From Acidobacteriaceae bacterium (GTDB lineage Bacteria; Acidobacteriota; Terriglobia; Terriglobales; Acidobacteriaceae): a DNA stretch of 6,433 nt. The stretch covers positions 371-6,803 of the forward strand of contig PMWR01000458.1 in assembly GCA_003166055.1 (NCBI GenBank), given 5' to 3'. The translations under genes were made by a program, and so were the position numbers. Positions 6,250 to 6,433 of the stretch are shown here, piece after piece (position 1 is the stretch's first letter; every line of letters starts with the position of its first letter). The notes below the pieces were generated by a model. The model did not search any database and was not told where the DNA came from. It saw nothing but the letters and a program-made list of their open reading frames with translations.

Positions 6250-6433
<184 letters not shown>

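Overview
The window looks like chromosomal DNA from a member of the Acidobacteriota (probably Terriglobia). This is inferred from family resemblance, not from a search. The main pointer is the secreted protein that joins two Ig-like modules of the 'DFSL...SP...' type to a PQQ-like beta-propeller, a style common in that phylum. The DUF302 protein and the GC-rich housekeeping genes are consistent with it. No RNA gene, CRISPR array, transposase or integrase is visible.

Layout: (1) 1-132 is the 3' tail of a forward gene, possibly hflX. (2) 256-1838 is a tightly coupled two-gene operon: an ABC/OLD-like AAA ATPase, then a small protein with a candidate PD-(D/E)xK nuclease motif, overlapping by ATGA. 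Its base composition is clearly lower in GC than its neighbours, and a 10-bp inverted repeat lies just upstream. This is the best candidate for an undescribed system, most simply a two-gene ATPase-plus-nuclease defence module. (3) 1963-2529 is a Nudix hydrolase of the ADP-ribose pyrophosphatase type, with its own strong ribosome binding site. (4) 2582-3067 (reverse) is a small multi-pass membrane protein, convergent with the Nudix gene and separated from it by a hairpin. (5) 3139-3684 (reverse) is a DUF302-family gene broken by two opposing frameshifts, each in a C/G homopolymer. It is either a pseudogene or the product of indel errors. (6) 3881-6205 is the large exported Ig/propeller protein. 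(7) 6248-6433 (reverse) is the C-terminal end of citrate synthase (or 2-methylcitrate synthase), convergent with gene 6. A bulged hairpin spans both stop codons.

Only the ATPase/nuclease pair is clearly built to work together. The Nudix, membrane, DUF302, propeller and citrate synthase genes appear to be independent units. The DUF302 and propeller genes diverge from a spacer of about 200 bp that should carry both promoters. No gene-free stretch exceeds 300 bases.
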